The notes under the pieces: generated by a model
Seen by the model: the letters and a program-made list of their open reading frames with translations, nothing else
The model's database searches: none
What the model was told of the DNA's origin: nothing
NCBI GenBank assembly: GCA_900544105.1
Contig: UQUC01000012.1
Coordinates: 1 to 37,372, forward strand
DNA from: an uncultured Oscillibacter sp.
Lineage (GTDB): Bacteria; Bacillota; Clostridia; Oscillospirales; Oscillospiraceae
Length of the DNA: 37,372 nucleotides
Direction of reading: 5' to 3'
Position numbers and translations under genes: made by a program
Shown: positions 25,318-33,984 of the stretch, piece after piece
Numbering within the stretch: the stretch's first letter is position 1
How the letters are laid out: each line of letters starts with the position of its first letter

Positions 25318-26748
25318 ATGGATTACGGCTATTTGACTTTGGTTGCTCCGATTCTGACGCTGGCAGTGGCCATTGCGACGCGGAAGGTGCCGCTGGCCAT
25401 GCTGGTGGGCATTTTTACCGGACAACTGATTATTTGCGGATGGAATCCCTTTACCGCTATCAACGAAAGCGTCAACGGCATTTTAAGTGTTTGCGCCGAC
25501 ACCGGGAATCTGAAAACCTTCCTGTTCACGGCGCTGATGGGCGCGTTTGTGATCCTGGTGCGCATCTCCGGCGGCGTCAAGGGCTTCGTCAATTACCTGA
25601 CCGAGCAGAGCAAGCGCGTGAAGAGCCCGCGGATGGCAATGCTCATCGCCTATGTGATCGGCATCATCATTTTTATCGACGGTCTGCTCAGCATCATGTT
25701 CACCGGCGTGGTGACCCGCCCGCTGATCGATAAATTCAAGGTCTCCCGCGAAAAGCTGGCCTACATCTGCGACGCGACTTCCGCGCCTGTCAACGCCATC
25801 ATCCCCCTGAACTCCTGGGGCGCTATGCTGATGGGCCTGATCTCCGCGGAGATCGCCTCCGGATACATCCAGGGCGAGCCTATGAATCTGCTGATCCGGA
25901 GCCTCCCCTTCCAGTTTTACAGCATCCTCTCCCTGCTGTTCGTGCTGTTCTATATTATTACCGGGAAAGACTGGGGCCCCATGAAAAAGGCAGAGCTGCG
26001 GGTGCGGAACACCGGCAAGCTGTATGATGACGGGGTAACGCCGCTGCTCAACGACAATGACGGCTTTGAAGAGCTGGTGGAGGAAGGCAAAGAGAACAAG
26101 TGGAACATGATGTTCCCGCTCATCACCCTGATCGGCGGCGCTTTCATCGGCCTGCTGGTCACCGGCGGAGGAAATCTGGCGGCGGGCGACGGAACCACGG
26201 CGATCCTCTACTCTGTTGTCATCACGCTGCTCATTATGTGCGTCATGTATACAAAGCAGGGGATCATGACCGCTAAGGAGTTCGGCGACAGCGTTATGAA
26301 GGGCGTCAGCAGCATGATGGGTCTGGTGATCCTTCTGGTGTTGTCCTTCTCCATCGGCGGGGTCATCAAGGGAATGGGGACCGGCCAGTTCCTTGCCAGC
26401 CTGCTGGGTGACAGCATTGACGGCGCCTTCTGCCCGGCCATCATCTTCCTGATGGGCGCGTTGATGGCCTTCTGCACGGGAACCAGCTGGGGCACGTTCT
26501 CCATCATGATGCCCATTGCGGTCCCCATGGCGGTGGCTATGAACGGCAATATCCTGCTGACCATCGGCGCGGTGGTGTCCGGCGGCATTTTCGGCGACCA
26601 CTGCTCTCCCCTTTCCGATACCACGATCCTGTCCTCCATGTCCGTAGGCACCGATCTGTATTCTCACGTAAAAACGCAGCTCCCCTACGCGCTGGTAACT
26701 GCGGCGTGCGCGGCGGCCCTCTATATCGCCTTTGGCCTGATCCTGTAA
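25318..26748 (+). CDS. NhaC-family Na+/H+ antiporter-like membrane transporter
   Basis: 476 residues with about eleven hydrophobic segments. The conserved stretches IIIFIDGLLSIMFTGVVTRPL, CDATSAPVNAIIPLNSWGA, FCTGTSWGTFSIMMPIAVPMA and SGGIFGDHCSPLSDTTILSS are typical of NhaC-type antiporters, some of which exchange carboxylates or amino-acid products with Na+/H+. Co-transcription with the PLP lyase suggests export of an acid product or ion balance during amino-acid breakdown. This is inference. Confidence 0.85.
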   Translation: MDYGYLTLVAPILTLAVAIATRKVPLAMLVGIFTGQLIICGWNPFTAINESVNGILSVCADTGNLKTFLFTALMGAFVILVRISGGVKGFVNYLTEQSKRVKSPRMAMLIAYVIGIIIFIDGLLSIMFTGVVTRPLIDKFKVSREKLAYICDATSAPVNAIIPLNSWGAMLMGLISAEIASGYIQGEPMNLLIRSLPFQFYSILSLLFVLFYIITGKDWGPMKKAELRVRNTGKLYDDGVTPLLNDNDGFEELVEEGKENKWNMMFPLITLIGGAFIGLLVTGGGNLAAGDGTTAILYSVVITLLIMCVMYTKQGIMTAKEFGDSVMKGVSSMMGLVILLVLSFSIGGVIKGMGTGQFLASLLGDSIDGAFCPAIIFLMGALMAFCTGTSWGTFSIMMPIAVPMAVAMNGNILLTIGAVVSGGIFGDHCSPLSDTTILSSMSVGTDLYSHVKTQLPYALVTAACAAALYIAFGLIL

Positions 26749-26810
26749 CAGCGGGGTGCGGGACGCTTTCGCAGCACCGCATTTGACCGCTAAAATTAAC
26801 AGCCCATAAA

Positions 26811-26838
26811 ATTACCCTGCCGGTTCCGGCAGGGTAAT
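26811..26838. terminator. Hairpin after the antiporter gene
   Basis: A perfect 13-bp stem, ATTACCCTGCCGG and CCGGCAGGGTAAT, has two unpaired bases between the arms. The T-run is better on the minus strand (TTTT), so it may mainly serve leftward transcription from the ATPase gene side. Confidence 0.6.
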
Positions 26839-26984
26839 CTTGCGTATAGGAGAAGTTTTTCTCCCTCTGCGCCTGCTTTCCAAGCGTTCTGAAAGCACGG
26901 GCGCTCAAGCGCCTCCGTGGGGGCCGGTTATACGCGTAAAGTACATTCGCCTTCGTGCGATTGCAGCACAATGCTTACATAAAA

Positions 26985-27020
26985 CAAGAGACCGGGCAAG
27001 TAAGCCCGGTCTCCTGTTTT
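26985..27020. terminator. Bidirectional terminator after the DUF815 gene
   Basis: GAGACCGGGC (26988-26997), loop AAGTAA, GCCCGGTCTC (27004-27013), with ACA/TGT extending the stem. TGTTTT follows on the plus strand and TTGTTTTA on the minus strand. It lies 14 bases after the stop of the leftward gene. Confidence 0.75.
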
Positions 27021-27033
27021 GTATCCGATCCTC

Positions 27034-28272
27034 TCAATGCTCCAGCTGGTCCACAAACTGCCGGGCCGTCCGTCCGGAACGGCTGCCGCTGCGGACCTGC
27101 CAGGTGGCGGCTGCGGCCCGGAGCTGTTCCGGTGAAAGGTCCGTCCCCGCCTTTTCCGAAAGTGCGGAGACGATCTGCTGGTATTCCTCGAAGGTGGGGG
27201 CCGGGTAGAAGATCTGCAAGCCGAAGCGACTGGCCAGAGACAGCTTTTCCTCCACGGTGTCGGAGCGGTGAATGTCGCCGTTGTGCTCCACATCGCCGCG
27301 GTCGCTCCACACCTCCCGCACCAGATGGCGGCGGTTGGAGGTGGCGCAGATCCGCACGTTTTCCGGCGGCGCCTCCGCACCGCCCTCCATGACGGCCTTC
27401 AGATATTTATAGGAGGTCTCATTTTCCTCAAAGGACAGATCATCCAGAAACAGAAGAAAGCGATAATTGCGGCCCTTCACCTGCCGCAGAATGTCGGGGA
27501 TCAGGTCATACTGCTCCTTGTAAAGCTCAATGAGCCGCAATCCCTGATCGGCATATTCGTTGACGAGGGCCTGAATACTGGTGGATTTTCCGGTACCGGC
27601 GTCACCGTAGAGCAGCACGTTGTTGCTGCCCTTCCCCCGCAGAAAGGCTTCCGTATTGCGGATCAGCAGATCCTTCTGCTGCCGGTAGCCCACCAGATCC
27701 GCCAGACACACAGGAGGACGGTCCTCCACGGGGACCAGCTCCGCGCCGTCCCCTGTCCTTCTGGCCCGGAACACCTGCCCCATACCCAGCAGACCGACGC
27801 CCTGAGTCTGATAGAACGCCGTCAGGCGGTCCAGCAGCCCCTCCGGGGAACCGGCGGCGGCCAGTTCCCCGCTGAACGCCATAAACGAGACGCAATCCGC
27901 GGTACGGCGGCTCTCGTGGCGGAAGTTCCGCAGCAGCAGCCACGCCCCGCCCTCCGGCGGCGCGCTCACCAGCTCAAAAAAGAGCTTCATATCTGCCAGC
28001 GCCAGCGCTTTCAGTGTGTCCTGTCCGTTGGAACGACGCTCCCATGCGAGGGAGAAAGGGTTTTCACTTGACACCAGCTCCCGGGCGATGCAGCAGCGCC
28101 ACAGGTCGCCCTGCCAGCCGTTTTCCACGGCCAGCGCCACCAGCTCCCCCTGAGCGGCCACGCGGACGGCTTCCTCCGACGACATAAGCCGCCGGAGAAG
28201 GCTGTCCGGCTTCTGCCGGAACAAAATCAGGCTATCTAATGCCTCAACTGTGTGCATAAGTTCCGCCCTCAT
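27034..28272 (-). CDS. DUF815-family AAA-type ATPase
   Basis: 412 residues from ATG 28272, which overlaps the ilvD stop as ATGA; ATG 28257 with GAGGG upstream is an alternative. The N-terminal half is helical. The ATPase core follows with [21 protein letters not shown] (Walker A), [21 protein letters not shown] (Walker B) and [12 protein letters not shown] (sensor 1), then a C-terminal lid with [10 protein letters not shown]. This is the DUF815 pattern; the biological role of the family is not established. Its overlap with ilvD makes it the last gene of the ilv operon, although it has no known place in branched-chain synthesis. Confidence 0.82.
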   Translation of the reverse strand: MRAELMHTVEALDSLILFRQKPDSLLRRLMSSEEAVRVAAQGELVALAVENGWQGDLWRCCIARELVSSENPFSLAWERRSNGQDTLKALALADMKLFFELVSAPPEGGAWLLLRNFRHESRRTADCVSFMAFSGELAAAGSPEGLLDRLTAFYQTQGVGLLGMGQVFRARRTGDGAELVPVEDRPPVCLADLVGYRQQKDLLIRNTEAFLRGKGSNNVLLYGDAGTGKSTSIQALVNEYADQGLRLIELYKEQYDLIPDILRQVKGRNYRFLLFLDDLSFEENETSYKYLKAVMEGGAEAPPENVRICATSNRRHLVREVWSDRGDVEHNGDIHRSDTVEEKLSLASRFGLQIFYPAPTFEEYQQIVSALSEKAGTDLSPEQLRAAAATWQVRSGSRSGRTARQFVDQLEH

Positions 28273-29930
28273 TGCAGAATAGCGCCCTTGTCGGCAGAGG
28301 ACACCAGCTTGGCGTAGCGGGTCAGATAGCCGCTCTTGATCTTCGGCTCCGGGCAGACCCAGGTTTTCCGGCGCTCCGCCAGCTCCGCATCCTCCACGCA
28401 CAGGTGGATGGACCGGCCGGGAATGTCGATCTCAATGAGATCCCCCTCCTGCACCAGACCGATCACGCCGCCGGAGGCGGCCTCCGGGCTGACGTGGCCG
28501 ATGGACGCTCCCCGGGTCGCGCCGGAGAACCGGCCGTCGGTGATGAGGGCCACGTCCTTGTCCAGTCCCATACCGGCGATGGCGGAGGTGGGGTTCAGCA
28601 TCTCCCGCATACCGGGGCCGCCCTTGGGACCCTCGTAGCGGATCACCACCACGTCGCCGGGACGGATGCCCCCGGCGTAGATGACGGCGATGGCCTCCTC
28701 CTCGCTGTTGAACACCCGGGCGGGGCCTTTGTGCCGCAGCATTTCCGGGGCCACGGCGCTCTGCTTCACCACGCAGCCGTCCGGGGCCAGATTGCCAAAC
28801 AGGGCGGCAATGCCGCCGGTCTTGGAATAAGGCTCCTCCAGCGGGCGGATGAGACTGGTGTCCAGATTCTCCGCCGTTTCCAGATTTTCCCCTACGGTCT
28901 TACCCGTTACGGTGGGCAGCGAGGTATCCAGCAGACCGGCCTTGGTCAGTTCCTTCATCACGGCCCAGACGCCGCCGGCCCGGTCCAGATCCTCGATATA
29001 GGTGTCACCGGCAGGAGCCAGATGGCAGAGGTTGGGGGTCTTGTCGCTGATGCCGTTGACCATGCGCAGATCCAGCTCCACCCCGGCCTCGTGAGCGATG
29101 GCGGGCAGGTGCAGCATGGTGTTGGTGGAGCAGCCCAGCGCCATGTCCACGGTCTCGGCGTTGTGGAAGGCGGCTTCCGTCATAATATCCCGGGGCCGGA
29201 CGTTTTTCTCCACCAGCTCCATGATCTTCATGCCGGTCTGCTTGGCCAGCCGCAGCCGGGCGGAGTACACGGCGGGAATGGTGCCGTTGCCCCGGAGGGC
29301 CATGCCGATGGCCTCCGTCAGGCAGTTCATGGAGTTGGCGGTATACATCCCGGAGCAGGAGCCACAGGTGGGACAGGCGTTTTCCGTATAATCCGCCACC
29401 CCGGCCTCGTCCAGCTTTCCGGCGTGATACGCCCCCACCGCCTCAAACATATGGCTCAGGCAGGTGCGGCGGCCATCCTTGAGGCGGCCCGCCAGCATGG
29501 GGCCGCCGGAGCAGAAGATGGTGGGGATATTCAGCCGCGCCGCCGCCATCAGCAGGCCCGGCACGTTCTTGTCGCAGTTGGGAATCATCACAAGGCCGTC
29601 AAACTGATGGGCCATGACCATGGCCTCCGTGGAATCCGCGATGAGGTCCCTGGTCACCAGAGAATACTTCATACCCACGTGGCCCATGGCGATGCCGTCG
29701 CACACGGCGATGGCCGGAAACATCACCGGCGTACCGCCTGCGGCCCGGATACCGGCCTTTACAGCCTCGGCGATCTTGTCCAGCCCCATGTGGCCGGGGA
29801 CGATCTCGTTATAGGAGCTGACCACGCCGATGAGGGGCCGGGCAAGCTCCTCATCGGTATAGCCCAGCGCGTAAAGCAGGCTGCGGTTGGGCGTCCGCTC
29901 TACGCCGGTCTTGATCTGTTCAGAACGCAT
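28269..29930 (-). CDS. ilvD: Dihydroxy-acid dehydratase
   Basis: 553 residues, normal family length. Cysteine segments that bind the iron-sulfur cluster are visible: [33 protein letters not shown] and the Asp/Glu-rich metal site region. A C-terminal swivelling domain ([20 protein letters not shown]) is also present. It dehydrates the dihydroxy acids of the valine and isoleucine pathways to the 2-oxo acids. It follows ilvC by 19 bases in a leftward operon. Confidence 0.96.
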   Translation of the reverse strand: MRSEQIKTGVERTPNRSLLYALGYTDEELARPLIGVVSSYNEIVPGHMGLDKIAEAVKAGIRAAGGTPVMFPAIAVCDGIAMGHVGMKYSLVTRDLIADSTEAMVMAHQFDGLVMIPNCDKNVPGLLMAAARLNIPTIFCSGGPMLAGRLKDGRRTCLSHMFEAVGAYHAGKLDEAGVADYTENACPTCGSCSGMYTANSMNCLTEAIGMALRGNGTIPAVYSARLRLAKQTGMKIMELVEKNVRPRDIMTEAAFHNAETVDMALGCSTNTMLHLPAIAHEAGVELDLRMVNGISDKTPNLCHLAPAGDTYIEDLDRAGGVWAVMKELTKAGLLDTSLPTVTGKTVGENLETAENLDTSLIRPLEEPYSKTGGIAALFGNLAPDGCVVKQSAVAPEMLRHKGPARVFNSEEEAIAVIYAGGIRPGDVVVIRYEGPKGGPGMREMLNPTSAIAGMGLDKDVALITDGRFSGATRGASIGHVSPEAASGGVIGLVQEGDLIEIDIPGRSIHLCVEDAELAERRKTWVCPEPKIKSGYLTRYAKLVSSADKGAILQ

Positions 29931-29949
29931 ACGCTTCTCCTCCCCTCGG

Positions 29950-30972
29950 TCAGTTGGAGGCGGTGTCCAGATCCTTGTCGCCGCCCCAGATCATGTTGCG
30001 GCGCAGCTCCTCGCCCACCTGCTCCATGGGGTGCTTGGCCAGCTGGTCCCGCTTGGAATTGAAGAAGGTGCGGCCCCGGCTCTTGTTCTCCGCGATCCAG
30101 CGGCCGGCAAAGGTGCCGTCCTGAATGTCCGCCAGCACCGCCCGCATCCGGGCCTTGGTCTCCTCGTGGGGCAGCACCCGGGGGCCGGAGACGTACTCGC
30201 CGAACTCGGCGGTGTCGGAGATGGAGTAATTCATGGCGGCCACGCCGCCCTTGTTGATGAGGTCGATGATGAGCTTCATCTCGTGGATGCACTCGAAATA
30301 GGCGTTCTCAGGGGCGTAACCGGCTTCCACCAGCGTCTCGAAGCCGCACTGCATCAGATCCACCACGCCGCCGCACAGAACGGTCTGCTCGCCGAAGAGG
30401 TCGGTCTCGGTCTCATCGTGGAAGGTGGTCTCCATGATGCCCGCCCGGGCGCCGCCGATGCCGGCGATGTAGGCCAGCGCGATCTCGTAGGCCCGGCCGG
30501 TGGCGTTCTGCTCCACGGCCACCAGGCAGGGCACGCCCTTGCCGGAAACATAGGTGGAGCGGACGGTGTGGCCGGGGCCCTTGGGCGCCGCCATGAACAC
30601 GTCCACACCGGCGGGAGGCACGATCTGCTTGTAGCGGATGTTGAAGCCGTGGGCAAAGGCCAGGGCGTTGCCCTCCTCCAGATAGGGGGCGATATCCTTT
30701 TTGTAAACGTCGGCCTGGACCTCGTCGTTGATAAGCATCATCACGATGTCGCCCCACTTGGCGGCCTCGGCAACGGTCTTGACGGTAAGCCCCGCGGCCT
30801 CCGCCTGCGCCCAGTTCTTAGAGCCTTCCCGCAGGCCCACGCAGACCTCGCAGCCGGAATCCTTCAGGTTCAGGGCATGGGCATGGCCCTGGGAGCCGTA
30901 GCCGATCACGGCGATCTTCTTGCCGTTGAGATAGTTCAGGTCGCAATCCTTTTCATAATACATCTTAGCCAT
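29950..30972 (-). CDS. ilvC: Ketol-acid reductoisomerase (NADP-type)
   Basis: 340 residues from ATG 30972 (AAAAGGAG upstream; the frame stays open to 31386 only through antisense of ilvN). The N-terminal Rossmann motif is [20 protein letters not shown]. The metal and substrate site is in [12 protein letters not shown], and the C-terminal helical domain is of the short class I type. It isomerises and reduces acetolactate or acetohydroxybutyrate. The loop residues after [10 protein letters not shown] favour NADPH in the usual reading (inference). Confidence 0.95.
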   Translation of the reverse strand: MAKMYYEKDCDLNYLNGKKIAVIGYGSQGHAHALNLKDSGCEVCVGLREGSKNWAQAEAAGLTVKTVAEAAKWGDIVMMLINDEVQADVYKKDIAPYLEEGNALAFAHGFNIRYKQIVPPAGVDVFMAAPKGPGHTVRSTYVSGKGVPCLVAVEQNATGRAYEIALAYIAGIGGARAGIMETTFHDETETDLFGEQTVLCGGVVDLMQCGFETLVEAGYAPENAYFECIHEMKLIIDLINKGGVAAMNYSISDTAEFGEYVSGPRVLPHEETKARMRAVLADIQDGTFAGRWIAENKSRGRTFFNSKRDQLAKHPMEQVGEELRRNMIWGGDKDLDTASN

Positions 30973-31028
30973 GGTAGATTTCTCCTTTTTATAATGGTTT
31001 TGTGTTGAAATGAATGATAAATGCACAA

Positions 31029-31574
31029 TTACAGCATTTTTCCAAGATTGAATTCCAGTGTTTCCTTCCGCTCGTCCTGAATGGTGTACCGCCCCCGCTC
31101 CAGCGCCACCATGCCGGTGCGGACCATTTCCAGAATTCCGAACTCCCGGAGCAGATCCGTCAGCGCCTCGTTTTTGGATTCCTCCCCGATGACCGCCAAA
31201 GTCATGGAGGTGGAGGAAACGTCCAGAATGGAGGCCCGGAACACGTTGGCCAGCTGGATCAGCTCGCTGCGGACGCTCCGCTCCTCCGCCCGGACCTTGC
31301 AGAGCACCATCTCCCGGCGGATGGAGTGTTCCTCCGCCAGCAGCCGGACGGAATGTACCGGCACCATTTTGGACAGCTGGTTGCACAAAAGCTCCGTCTG
31401 CTGGTCGTCCGTCAGGACTTCCAGCGTCAGGCGGGACAGGCCGTGTTCCTCCGTGGGGCCGACGGCCAGAGACTCGATGTTGAACCCCTTGCGGGAAAAC
31501 AGCCGGGAGATCTGGGAGAGCACGCCGGGCTCGTCATCCACCAGGACGGAAAAGGTGCGTAATGTTGCTTCCAT
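31029..31574 (-). CDS. ilvN: Acetolactate synthase small (regulatory) subunit
   Basis: 181 residues. The N-terminal ACT domain is clear ([38 protein letters not shown]), followed by the ALS small-subunit C-terminal domain with a second ACT-like fold. This subunit activates IlvB and lets valine inhibit it. It lies 18 bp after ilvB and 56 bp before ilvC. Confidence 0.95.
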   Translation of the reverse strand: MEATLRTFSVLVDDEPGVLSQISRLFSRKGFNIESLAVGPTEEHGLSRLTLEVLTDDQQTELLCNQLSKMVPVHSVRLLAEEHSIRREMVLCKVRAEERSVRSELIQLANVFRASILDVSSTSMTLAVIGEESKNEALTDLLREFGILEMVRTGMVALERGRYTIQDERKETLEFNLGKML

Positions 31575-31592
31575 GATGTTGTCCTCCTCTCC

Positions 31593-33311
31593 TCAGCTCA
31601 GCAGGAATTCCGTGATGTGATGGCCGCCGTTGACCATGGGGTGCACCATCTCGTCAGCGTTGATGGCGCAGTCGATGACGTAGCCCCGGCCCTGAGCGCT
31701 TTCCGCCAGCGCCTCCGTGATGGCCTCCTCCAGCTCGCTGGGCTGGGTGACCCGGCGGCCCTTCAGACCGAAGGCATCCGCGAACTTCACGAAGTCCGGG
31801 CTGCGGTTTTCCAGCGACGTCTGGGAATACCGGTGGTCGTAGATCAGGCTCTGCCACTGCCGGACCATGCCCAGATTCCGGTTGTTGAAGATCACAGTGA
31901 TGACCGGCAGCCCGTAATAGGCCTCGGTAGCCAGCTCGTTGCCGTTCATGCGGAAGCAGCCGTCGCCGGTAATGTGGATCACCGTTTTGTCCGGGTTCCC
32001 CTGTTTGGCGCCGATGGCGGCCCCCAGGCCGAAGCCCATGGTGCCGAAGCCGCCGGAGGTCAGGAGCTGGCCGGGATAGTCGAAATGCAGGTGCTGGATG
32101 GCCCACATCTGATGCTGGCCCACATCCGTGGCCACGATGGAATCCTGAGGGCATTTCCGGGCGATGGTGGAAAGCACCTGCTTCGGCGTCAGGACGCTCT
32201 CGCTTTCGCCGTACTCTGTTTCCCGCGGGAAGGAGAGCACGAAGTCCTTCCACTCCTTATGCTCGTACTGGGGCAGGCGCTCCAGCAGCAGGTTCAGGAC
32301 CTGCTTGGCGTCGCCGATGATGTGGTGGTCCGTCTGGACGTTCTTGTTGATCTCCGCCCGGTCGATGTCGATATGGACGATCTTGGCCTGATGCGCAAAG
32401 GTCTCCGGCTTCAGTGCCACCCGGTCGGAGAACCGGCAGCCCACGGCGATCAGCAGGTCGCAGTTGTCGCAGGCCATGTTGGAGGCCACGGAGCCGTGCA
32501 TCCCGATCATGCCGGTGGTCATCACGTCCCGGCCGGAAACGCCGCCGCCACCCATCACGGTGATGGCCACCGGCGCGTCGATCCGGCGGACAAACTGCCG
32601 GAATTCCTCGTGGGCACGGCTGCGGACCACGCCGCCGCCGCAGATCAGCATGGGCTTTTTGGATTCCGCGATCATCTCCACCAGCTTTTCCACGTCGTCC
32701 AGGTCCGCCTCCGGCATTTTCAGGCTGCTGGTGTAGGCCCGCCGGATCAGAGAAGCCAGATGCCCGGTGGTGGCGTGCTGCTCCAGAGGCAGCGGCTCGT
32801 AGTCGCACTCGGCGCTGGTCACGTCCCTGGTGATATCGATGACCACCGGACCGGGGCGGCCGCTGCGAGCCAGAGCGAAGGCCTCCCGCACCGTGTCCGC
32901 CAGCTTTGTCACATCCCGCACCAGATAGGTGGATTTCGTAATGGGCATCGTAATGCCGGTGAAGTCCACTTCCTGAAACGCGTCCCGGCCGATGAGGTTC
33001 TGGGGCACGTTGCAGGAGATAAAGACCACCGAGGAGGAATCCATGTACGCGGTGGCGATGCCGGTGGTCAGGTTCGTTGCGCCGGGGCCGGAGGTGGCGA
33101 AGCACACGCCCACCTTGCCGGTGCTGCGGGCGTAGCCGTCCGCCGCGTGAGCGGCCCCCTGCTCATGGGAGGTCAGAATGTGGGTGATCTCCTTGTAGTC
33201 ATATAAAGCGTCATACACGTTCAAAATCGTGCCGCCGGGATACCCGAATATGGTATCCACCTTCTGTTCCCGCAGACATTCCATCAAGATCCGCGCGCCT
33301 GTGAGTTTCAT
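31593..33311 (-). CDS. ilvB: Acetolactate synthase large (catalytic) subunit
   Basis: 572 residues from ATG 33311 with GGGGAGGT upstream. ThDP-dependent synthase: the N-terminal PYR domain holds FGYPGGTILNVYDAL and the catalytic Glu in LTSHEQGAAHAADGYAR. A central FAD-binding domain follows, then the C-terminal domain with the ThDP motif GDGCFRMNGNELATEAYYGLPVITVIFNN. It joins two pyruvates, or pyruvate and 2-oxobutyrate, to start valine/leucine and isoleucine synthesis. It is the first enzyme gene after the attenuator. Confidence 0.96.
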   Translation of the reverse strand: MKLTGARILMECLREQKVDTIFGYPGGTILNVYDALYDYKEITHILTSHEQGAAHAADGYARSTGKVGVCFATSGPGATNLTTGIATAYMDSSSVVFISCNVPQNLIGRDAFQEVDFTGITMPITKSTYLVRDVTKLADTVREAFALARSGRPGPVVIDITRDVTSAECDYEPLPLEQHATTGHLASLIRRAYTSSLKMPEADLDDVEKLVEMIAESKKPMLICGGGVVRSRAHEEFRQFVRRIDAPVAITVMGGGGVSGRDVMTTGMIGMHGSVASNMACDNCDLLIAVGCRFSDRVALKPETFAHQAKIVHIDIDRAEINKNVQTDHHIIGDAKQVLNLLLERLPQYEHKEWKDFVLSFPRETEYGESESVLTPKQVLSTIARKCPQDSIVATDVGQHQMWAIQHLHFDYPGQLLTSGGFGTMGFGLGAAIGAKQGNPDKTVIHITGDGCFRMNGNELATEAYYGLPVITVIFNNRNLGMVRQWQSLIYDHRYSQTSLENRSPDFVKFADAFGLKGRRVTQPSELEEAITEALAESAQGRGYVIDCAINADEMVHPMVNGGHHITEFLLS

Positions 33312-33337
33312 GTCGATTACCTCCCCGTACAAGTAGC

Positions 33338-33373
33338 AAAAAAAGCGGCCCCGCTGACCAGCGGGACCGCTTT
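33338..33373 (-). terminator. Attenuator terminator in the ilv leader
   Basis: On the minus strand AAAGCGG-T-CCCGCTG (33373-33359) pairs with CAGCGGG-G-CCGCTTT (33356-33342) with one bulge-type mismatch, and seven T follow (33344-33338). It sits 22 nt after the leader-peptide stop and 27 nt before the ilvB start, so it would prevent ilvB expression unless overcome. Confidence 0.8.
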
Positions 33374-33394
33374 CGGCTCGTTTTTCTTACAAGC

Positions 33395-33580
33395 TCAACC
33401 GTTCTGTACCCCATGCCAGCCATATGAAATTGTGCCAATAATGGAAATAATGGCAACAAAAATGGACGCCATAATGGCGTCCATAATAATGGCGATCATA
33501 GAACGAGCGCTTGCGGCGCAAGAGGATACGGCGTCTGCCTTGGCAGCCGCTGCAACAGTATGATTGAAGAACTTCATCAT
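33395..33580 (-). CDS. Isoleucine-rich leader peptide of the ilv operon
   Basis: A 61-codon ORF from ATG 33580 (MMKFFN...; a second ATG follows at once, and GTG 33589 is also in frame). After an Ala-rich first half, residues 28-53 (SMIAIIMDAIMASIFVAIIS... IIGTIS) contain ten Ile codons, nine of them ATT and one ATC, plus Val; no Leu codon occurs in the whole peptide. It ends just before a terminator in front of ilvB. This is the layout of ribosome-mediated attenuation, in which scarcity of charged isoleucine tRNA stalls the ribosome and blocks the terminator. The Ile-rich part could also be a membrane helix, so a small membrane protein is the alternative. Confidence 0.7.
   Translation of the reverse strand: MMKFFNHTVAAAAKADAVSSCAASARSMIAIIMDAIMASIFVAIISIIGTISYGWHGVQNG
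33462..33484. promoter_or_regulatory. Perfect hairpin inside the Ile codons of the leader
   Basis: ATGGACGCCAT (33462-33472), one base, ATGGCGTCCAT (33474-33484) are perfect inverted copies of 11 bp. In the transcript this hairpin covers some of the Ile codons. A stalled ribosome would open it, so it may be the pause or competing hairpin of the attenuator. Confidence 0.6.
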
Positions 33581-33612
33581 CCTGTCCACATCCCCTCTCG
33601 TAAGATGTGGTT

Positions 33613-33641
33613 ACAGTACCACTCATGAAGCGCTTTGTCAA
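33613..33641 (-). promoter_or_regulatory. Promoter of the ilv operon
   Basis: On the minus strand a perfect TTGACA (33641-33636) and TACTGT (33618-33613) are 17 bp apart, with TGG just before the -10 (extended -10). It lies about 33 bp before the leader start. Confidence 0.6.
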
Positions 33642-33888
33642 TCCGGTTTTGATAGATCGACCTATCTTTCGTAGCATTTCCAAAAATTTGCGGAATCCCG
33701 GCAAATTGGAATTGTAAATTTTGCCATAAAAAGCCAATCCCGGATCTGTTCTGCGCCCCTCCAAGCTTCACCACGCATTTGCCAACACATTTGAGAACAC
33801 GCAGGCCAGCATTGTGATTGACCATTCAAACTCCCGTTTTCTCGACTTAATATATTCAAAAGTGATGGCTTCCGATAACTACGGAGTA

Positions 33889-33918
33889 TTGGACATATGA
33901 TCCTCGATTTTTTATAAT
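33889..33918 (+). promoter_or_regulatory. Promoter of the Cys/Met PLP enzyme gene
   Basis: TTGGAC (33889-33894), 18 bp, TATAAT (33913-33918), 67 bp before the ATG at 33985. The stretch 33642-33888 between the divergent promoters holds no gene I can support. An imperfect A/T palindrome around 33680 could be a regulator site. Confidence 0.6.
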
Positions 33919-33984
33919 CATACCAGCAAGAGGTTTTCAAACACAAATGTGCGTGGTACGCGGTATGCGTAAGGAGGAATTTCT

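Noticed and set aside
25483..26667. 394-codon minus-strand frame over the antiporter gene
   Set aside because: Shadow of the NhaC-type membrane protein; the polar His/Asp/Gln-rich translation is the usual reverse of a hydrophobic protein.
28272..30062. 596-codon plus-strand frame over ilvD
   Set aside because: Antisense of ilvD, with the same His/Gly/Ala-rich shadow composition and no ribosome site or domain.
31617..33206. 529-codon plus-strand frame over ilvB
   Set aside because: Antisense shadow of ilvB; the opposite frame carries clear ThDP-enzyme motifs.
33312..33660. T-box riboswitch in the ilv leader
   Set aside because: The conserved T-box core (AGGGTGGNACCGCG-type) and the upstream stem I pattern are not visible; the leader is instead filled by an Ile-rich coding frame.
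33577..33946. Several minus-strand frames upstream of the ilv promoter
   Set aside because: They contain the ilv promoter and the divergent promoter region, overlap each other in different frames, and have no recognisable domain.
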